NCBI RefSeq assembly: GCF_002161555.1
Contig: NZ_NFHZ01000015.1
Location: 1 to 64,000, forward strand
DNA from: Barnesiella sp. An55
GTDB taxonomy: Bacteria; Bacteroidota; Bacteroidia; Bacteroidales; Barnesiellaceae
Reading direction: 5' to 3'
Length of the DNA stretch: 64,000 bases
Both the position numbers and the translations under genes were made by a program. Below the pieces are notes generated by a model. The model was not told the origin of the DNA. It did not search any database and was given only the letters and a program-made list of their open reading frames with translations. The stretch's first letter is position 1. Every line of letters begins with the position of its first letter. Below are positions 62,163 to 64,000 of the stretch, piece by piece.

Positions 62163-62917
62163 AGACTCTCATTATAGAAGACGAAAAGGCCGCGCTGCGC
62201 AACCTGAAGGCGGCGATGAAGGAGGTAGATGCCGACTTTGATATTGTGGGCGAGACCGACAGTGTGACCGGTACGTTGGAATGGTTTGCCGCCAATCCCA
62301 TGCCCGAGTTGGTTTTCATGGATATTCACCTGGCCGACGGGTCGGCTTTCGGTATATTCGACCACATCGACATCACCTGTCCCATTATCTTTACCACGGC
62401 CTATGACGAGTATGCCTTGCAAGCCTTCAGGGTGAACAGCATTGCCTATCTGTTGAAACCCATCGGCATTGCCGACCTGCAAAAAGCTATTGATAAATTG
62501 AAGTTGCTCGGAGGGGCTGGCGCTTCACACCCGGCTACCGACCTGCAGGCCGTGATGCGTGCCTTGAAGCGGGAAGAGAGTTACAAGACTCATTTTCTGG
62601 TACCGGTAAAGGGCGATCGTTTTGTGCCGGTGAGTGTGGATCAGATTGCTTATTTCTATATCGACGGTGGGGCGGTTAAGGCGGTGATGGAGTCGGGCGA
62701 TACTTTTGACTTCCAGCAGACGCTCGACGAGTTGGCCGAGATGCTCAATCCCCGCCAGTTCTTCCGGGCCAATCGCCAATATATCGTGGCTCATAAGGCC
62801 GTTACCGGTGTGAGTCTGTGGTTTGGCGGGCGACTGGTTGTGCAACTCAATCCCCCCACGACCGAGAAAGTAATCATCAGCAAGGCCCGTGTATCGGCTT
62901 TCAAAGATTGGTTTTGA
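62159..62917 (+). CDS. LytTR-family response regulator
   Basis: 252 residues. Receiver domain 1-120 with the acidic pocket IIEDE (Asp8, Glu9), phosphoacceptor Asp55 (LVFMDIHLADG), Thr in FTTAYDEYA and Lys in LLKPIG. The LytTR DNA-binding domain (about 148-250) has FLVPVKGDRFVPVSVDQIAYFYIDG and FFRANRQYIVAHKAV. LytTR proteins bind direct repeats upstream of their targets; the promoter of its own operon is the obvious candidate. Confidence 0.94.
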   Translation: MKTLIIEDEKAALRNLKAAMKEVDADFDIVGETDSVTGTLEWFAANPMPELVFMDIHLADGSAFGIFDHIDITCPIIFTTAYDEYALQAFRVNSIAYLLKPIGIADLQKAIDKLKLLGGAGASHPATDLQAVMRALKREESYKTHFLVPVKGDRFVPVSVDQIAYFYIDGGAVKAVMESGDTFDFQQTLDELAEMLNPRQFFRANRQYIVAHKAVTGVSLWFGGRLVVQLNPPTTEKVIISKARVSAFKDWF

Positions 62918-62943
62918 ATATTGGGGGAAAGGGGGGTGCCGGT

Positions 62944-63615
62944 TTATGCGGAGAGAGCCCCTTCTTCTTTTTTCGTTTCCCCCTCGCCGTTTTGAGTTGG
63001 CTCCTTTGACGGCCCTGATTTCGTTTGGTTGGCCGTGAATCCTATCGGCTGGCGATTCTTTTGTTCCTCTTGTCGTATATTACTGAGTCGTTTGTAATAC
63101 TTGTCCAGCTGTTTTTGGGTGACGAAAAACGAATCGAGAGCAGCCTCTACGTACTCTACATTCTCGGGGGATGCCGGGTGGAGCATCAGGTCGTGATGAC
63201 TGTGGAACCAGATGATTCCATTTTTGTCGGGCTGGGTAAGCACCACGGTTGGACCCCGTTGGGAATTGGTGAGGTTGATGGCTTCACGCACCACGGGAAG
63301 GTTGGGATTGTTGATGCTTATCGTGTTCCAGTTGGGATCCCAAATGTCGGAGAAACGACCCGAGATCGAAGCGTAAAACTTTTCGCCCTGGTAGGCAAAA
63401 TTCAGAGTCCCATCGGAATTGAGTTTGGGTTGGCAACCTATTGCCTCGAGAGCCTGTCGCAAGATTCGCCGGGTTTCCTCCTCAATTTCGGAAATCGGAA
63501 TCTGTTTTTTACCGGGTGATTTCTCGTAGCTTGAATCACTTTTGTCGGAGCGGAAGAGTGTCCAAATGAGATAACCTATCCCAAGGGACAGTAACATTAA
63601 AATAGCTCTGGTCAT
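62944..63615 (-). CDS. Membrane-anchored hypothetical protein
   Basis: A 223-residue protein I cannot place in a named family. One N-terminal hydrophobic segment (about 4-20, MLLSLGIGYLIWTLF) would anchor it. The globular part (about 45-165) contains LNFAYQGEKFYASISG and NPNLPVVREAINLTNSQRGPTVVL, followed by IIWFHSHHDLMLHP; the pattern recalls YbjN/type III chaperone-like folds, but that is weak inference. The C-terminal 45 residues are charged and low-complexity (Glu, Lys, Gly, Ser, Thr). Convergent with the LytTR gene, 26 nt apart; a -7 box TATTTTTG is at 63701-63708 (minus strand). Confidence 0.7.
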   Translation of the reverse strand: MTRAILMLLSLGIGYLIWTLFRSDKSDSSYEKSPGKKQIPISEIEEETRRILRQALEAIGCQPKLNSDGTLNFAYQGEKFYASISGRFSDIWDPNWNTISINNPNLPVVREAINLTNSQRGPTVVLTQPDKNGIIWFHSHHDLMLHPASPENVEYVEAALDSFFVTQKQLDKYYKRLSNIRQEEQKNRQPIGFTANQTKSGPSKEPTQNGEGETKKEEGALSA

Positions 63616-64000
63616 AAAATTTTGGATTTATATTAAGTTGGGCATGTAAAAGCCTTTTGGGAGGGATTCGTTGGGTAACAACTTAACAGTGTCTAAGTTA
63701 CAAAAATAATTTGAATAATCAACCGAAATACTCTTTTTTTTAGTTCGTTTTTGAAAAAAAGTGTGACACGAAAGTTTCAGCTTCACAAAGAGAGAGCGGG
63801 GTACTCGAGATTGGATGAAATCGCAGTACCCCGCCTGGTTGACTTGCTTCCGAAGTGCCCCCGGTGAAATGGGAGCGTGGGTAGGATAGATAAGGATGTG
63901 TGCTTCGGTTGCAAGTCGTCGTCCCCTTTCGGAACTATTATGACCTTATGGAAGTTTGGGTTTCTGTTCTTGAAGTTAATCTCGTTGTCGCTTTATATGG
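63616..64000. other. Gene-free right edge with two inverted repeats
   Basis: 385 nt. The left part holds the promoter for the hypothetical gene (minus-strand TATTTTTG, 63701-63708). Then GCGGGGTACT (63796-63805) pairs exactly with AGTACCCCGC (63825-63834), and GACTTGCTTCCGAAG (63841-63855) pairs with CTTCGGTTGCAAGTC (63903-63917) at 13 of 15 positions. No T run follows either. This could be a structured RNA or the end of a transcript from beyond the window; I cannot identify it. Confidence 0.4.

Overview
The window is a 64 kb piece of a Bacteroidales chromosome with moderately high GC, and it holds almost only chromosomal backbone genes. Four things point to Bacteroidota. Promoters follow the TTTG / TAnnTTTG pattern with T/G-rich -7 boxes. 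Shine-Dalgarno sites are nearly absent (hpf and nusG are visible exceptions). The gene order rpsU-xerC-hpf-tRNAs-tuf-tRNA-Trp-secE-nusG-rplKAJL-rpoBC is the one expected there. Bacteroidetes-type families occur (DUF6089, DUF6242, DUF4954, paired OmpH/Skp, a BamA with a Tyr/Gly-rich loop). The base composition and gene set would suit a Barnesiella-like genus, but that is inference. I see no insertion sequence, prophage or CRISPR array.

Layout. 1-345: a Gly/Leu tRNA pair on the minus strand. 471-6539: a minus-strand run prmC-recX-comF, then pyrE-SRPBCC-argH-aldo/keto reductase-lipoprotein, divergent from ribD (6657). 8010-16403: a plus-strand envelope block (DUF6242 lipoprotein, DUF6089 barrel, uppS, bamA, two OmpH/Skp chaperones, murI) followed by an S4-only RNA-binding protein. 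16564-20148: minus-strand YeiH transporter, gamma-carbonic anhydrase-like protein and aminopeptidase P. 20487-34951: the translation/transcription block from rpsU to rpoC with four tRNAs and several internal terminator-like hairpins. 35173-37394: a zinc/manganese-type ABC ATPase and substrate-binding lipoprotein with no permease gene, and a GNAT. 37759-41328: Lrp/AsnC regulator, inositol-monophosphatase-like enzyme, trpS and a CDF metal exporter with metal-binding tails. 41429-42949: dprA and a hotdog thioesterase.

42950-46808 is the most accessory-looking part. It holds a GYF-CD225 membrane protein paired with a DUF2752 protein, a C45-type Ntn hydrolase whose catalytic Cys abuts the signal peptide, and an acyltransferase-3 protein. 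46958-53993 returns to backbone genes on the minus strand (DUF4954 beta-helix protein, HflX, a large metzincin-like metalloprotease, DUF2156). asnA and tRNA-Asp follow on the plus strand.

55811-62917 is the most coherent system: a single polypeptide fusing a CzcA-type RND metal pump to a TolC-like outer-membrane factor across an apparent internal signal peptide, then a lipoprotein adaptor, a LytS-like histidine kinase and a LytTR response regulator in one tight operon. The window ends with an anchored hypothetical protein and a gene-free stretch containing two inverted repeats.

Starts were chosen from family alignment knowledge and leader context. Where an open frame extends further upstream, the entry says why a downstream ATG was preferred.
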